DNA from: Capitulum mitella
Taxonomy: Eukaryota > Arthropoda > Thecostraca > Pollicipedomorpha > Pollicipedidae
Length of the DNA stretch: 64,000 bases
Direction: 5' to 3'
Assembly: GCA_030062745.1 (NCBI GenBank)
Contig: CP099846.1
Coordinates: forward strand, 30,089,350 to 30,153,349
The notes beneath the pieces were generated by a model. It did not search any database. It was not told where the DNA came from and saw only the letters and a list, made by a program, of their open reading frames with translations. A program made the position numbers and the translations under genes. Numbering within the stretch: position 1 is the stretch's first letter; every line of letters starts with the position of its first letter. Below are positions 61,011 to 64,000 of this stretch, piece after piece.

Positions 61011-64000
61011 CTTACATATTGTCATCTCCAGCCGTCGTTGTTTTCGGCACGGTGCAGGTGGGCTTATGTGACGATAGCGTCATAGATATCCGAATTTTCT
61101 TCAAGAAAAAGGTGCAAATGACATTTTGCGTGGCAGGCATACGAACGTGCACTTGCTAGGTGTTGTAGATCTTGTTAAATACGAGTAGCGGATTTGAGAC
61201 TGACTGAAACGGAAGCTCAATCAATGTAGTCCGAAAATATGGAAGGTCGCTGGAATCATCATAAACTAATTTTTTTACACCTGCAAACATCTTCACACCA
61301 GTAAAAGTTTCTAATTTTTTCATAAATGTTGCCTAAATGTGGAATGGCGTGTCTCCCAAACAAAGTTTGCCGACATGTGAAATGGCGTGTTCCCAAAACA
61401 AAGTCTCAGCCTTCTCACATGATTTAAAATGAATGATGCTGACGATGATGATAAGGTTTCAGCTTTGGAGGCACAGTCTTTGGGACACCACTTCGTTGAG
61501 TTGACGCTTTGTATACCATCTGTTTGTCTTGATGTGTCACCATAAAACGGAGGCTCAGTCTGATTTTATCCATACAAAATGCGACATGTTCCCGTTTATT
61601 TGTAGTCTTGGGAACCACTACCTGCTAATTTGTGTAGGAGATCGCAGGTGCATCTTTAATGGATCCAATTATAATTCGTATTCATTATTGTTAGGTTGTA
61701 TTATGAAAGCAGCACTGTTTCGCCACATGAAGAGATTCACTTGCGCTGCTTGAAAGAAAGGAAACGAGTATCTTTAGGAGAAACAACAGTCAAATTTTTG
61801 GTATGTGTGAGTCTGGTGGGATGAGCCAGCGCCCCAGCCAGTTTTTTACAGCAGGCCGTGATCGGCTCCCCACGTTTATAAAATGGTGAACAAGGTAAAT
61901 ACCGAAATGACTTACGAACTATCAACGGGACTGATCGATTATATCTGTTGCTGTTCTCAGACAGTTTCGGAGAACTTCTGCCATCCTTTTATAGTCTTAG
62001 TGTTATAGAACATCCGATGACCTCTATCATTTAAACAGACCGCCTCGTTATGGTTTTCATAAAGCTGCGCTACCTTAACTTTGTTCGTGTGGTTGTGGGT
62101 TTTGTTACACGCACTTCCAAAGCGTGGAAGCTACATTGCCCGGGGCGACGGCCTCCTTGGCCGGATATCCCCACGGGAAAAGCGGTAAACACTTCCTCGT
62201 CTGGATAAGCTCGGAAGTGGACGATGTTTTGCTCGGCAGTCCGTGTTTGCTCTAAAAACAGGCCGCACAGCGTAGCTACAAGTGACAAAGAACAGGTTAA
62301 CTAGTTGCGAAGCCTGCTCTGACTGGCGCAGGAACCGGAGCTAACGGGGAATGTAAATACCGGCTAACAAGAGCGTGCAGCGTGATTGGGAAACTTCCGT
62401 TGCTCTAATTCGTTTCCATCTCACCATCTTTTCGCTACTGTTAACGTGTTTTTCCTGATTCCAAGCAGACATTCGTGCAATGGTACTCACGAGACTGGGC
62501 ATTCCTTCACTGAACTATTCCTTGAGACGGAAATATTTTAAAGAGCCGGATGACGTACATATCTACGATTATTAGTGCACGGCTGAGAACATTTCCATCT
62601 TCGACCGTGTCAAGTTTGTCGCCTTTGACTACCTTGGAGAAACACTGCAAAACAGTACTTTATAATTAAGGACGCTCAAATTGTATATATTTTCAAAAGA
62701 ACCTTGCGCGTGATCCGGAGCACAATGATTGCGAAACAAAATGTGCAGTGAAATGTAGGCATCGGATACGATATGGTATGGCGCAATGGTAAAATCATCT
62801 TTCGTCAAATGGCACCACGGCATCCATTCTTAGAGTTATGCTGTCACGAAGAATGCACCCTTCATATCTAGGACAGTTATTAGTTATGTTTCATTTGAGC
62901 CCTAAAATACCGAAAGAGTCTCAGGCACGTGAACAGGACGCGAAAAGATCGTTGCAAAGATGTACATTTGTAGGCCAGGCAGAGGCAAGGGTTCACAGCC
63001 AGAGATCAATGGATTCTTTCATTACCAGTACATCCCAGGGGCGTAACTTCGTATGCCTGTAGTATGGAACTTTCCATTCCCAAGGGAATTATTGATATGG
63101 AATTCCATACCAAAATTTTGACCCATTCATGTGCTTTCTGACTTCATAAAATAAAGGCCTTTAAATACATTATCAATGAAGCATTTTACAGTCCGATGAA
63201 CTGATTTTCCTATACCCAAATTTGACCCGATTTGACATGCTTGGTACATCTATTGGGAGGGAAACAGATTACGTAAAACACGGCGTAAGAAGAGGGAGTC
63301 CTGTCTGGAAATGCAGACGCACCATGCGATGGGCTTGAAAGAGCGTCAGTATGAACGTATTGGTTTGCTTTCTGTGAAACTCATGCATGACTCACAAGCA
63401 CCAAACCACCGCCAATATCTAAGATCTGATGCATCGATGTTCTGGGGAGACAAAAACGTACGTTTGCATTGCACCGTTTAAAACCAACCGTACGGCAATG
63501 CACCATAATTAAAAAAAGAGTGTTCTGGATTTACAACTAGCTTTATGGTAGCCAAACCAGCATGGACATCCATTACTTGTAACTGTACTGCTGCCATAGC
63601 CTTTCACCTCGAGTAAGCTATTTGCTCTGCTGTTGTTGTTCGGGTTCCGCTGGCCAGCGTATGATTTGACAAATTCCTGTACACTGTTTATGAGTTCGAC
63701 CGCACAAAGGTTACATGGTTCCCTGCTAATTACACCTCCGCAAGGCGGCCAAGAAGTTGCGACCTGACGTTTCATTCTGAATACAGGCACTGCTGCCTGA
63801 TGCCTGGCCGTGATAATCTGGTCCGTGTCCTGTTGCATGCTAACCCTACCTAAGACACCCCAGCAGTCCGATATACCAGTCTCTTCAGTGCTCTGGTGCC
63901 TGACTAAATTTGATAAACGAGCCTGCTCCACTCCAGATGTCCTGCCGTACTGTTACGTGCTCGGGTGTCAGATATGCGCGACGTTTCGTTCCTCGTTCTC

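Noticed and set aside
63509-63931. 140-codon minus-strand frame near the window end
   Set aside because: Checked for RRM1 and transposase motifs; none seen. Length is compatible with chance.

Overview
The window is animal genomic DNA, very probably from an invertebrate and most likely an arthropod. The one recognisable gene is split into short exons with GT-AG introns. Its sequence is closest to the bruno-3 / CELF3-6 branch of RNA-binding proteins, and its linker ([14 protein letters not shown]) looks more arthropod than vertebrate. There are no bacterial operons. The rest is microsatellites, minisatellites, short transposon relics and GC-rich intronic islands. The species cannot be named from the sequence.

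Gene layout: one minus-strand gene covers at least 1233-49070. Nine coding exons join without a frame error into 1,053 nt (350 codons plus stop). In transcript order they are 49070-49022 (end of RRM1), 19463-19335 and 17189-17110 (RRM2), 10919-10764, 9741-9618, 8013-7864 and 7381-7304 (RRM2 tail and divergent linker), then 2181-2023 and 1360-1233 (RRM3 and stop). The start codon and most of RRM1 were not found and should lie beyond 64000. The intron between the RRM1 and RRM2 exons is about 29.6 kb. It holds a good candidate for a 12-nt in-frame microexon at 27575-27586. Two acceptors (19463 and 9741) are tandem NAG sites that would change the protein by one or two residues.

Non-coding content: two copies (14780-15994 and 38302-39531) of a TTAA-flanked, piggyBac-like non-autonomous element carry clusters of nuclear-receptor half-sites. 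Two tRNA-derived SINE-like units lie near 28.7 and 60.9 kb. Fold-back repeats with (TA)n cores lie at 34.6-34.9 kb and 59.4-59.7 kb. About a dozen minisatellite arrays (unit 24-61 bp) are scattered through the introns, including a 175-bp higher-order repeat at 24246-24735. GC- and CpG-rich islands of 0.3-1.3 kb recur through the introns. Many contain short AT-rich, homeodomain-like words and are plausible regulatory elements, though this is inference.

The remaining open frames lie in minisatellites, microsatellites or GC islands and have no recognisable domain. The plus strand shows no gene I can support.
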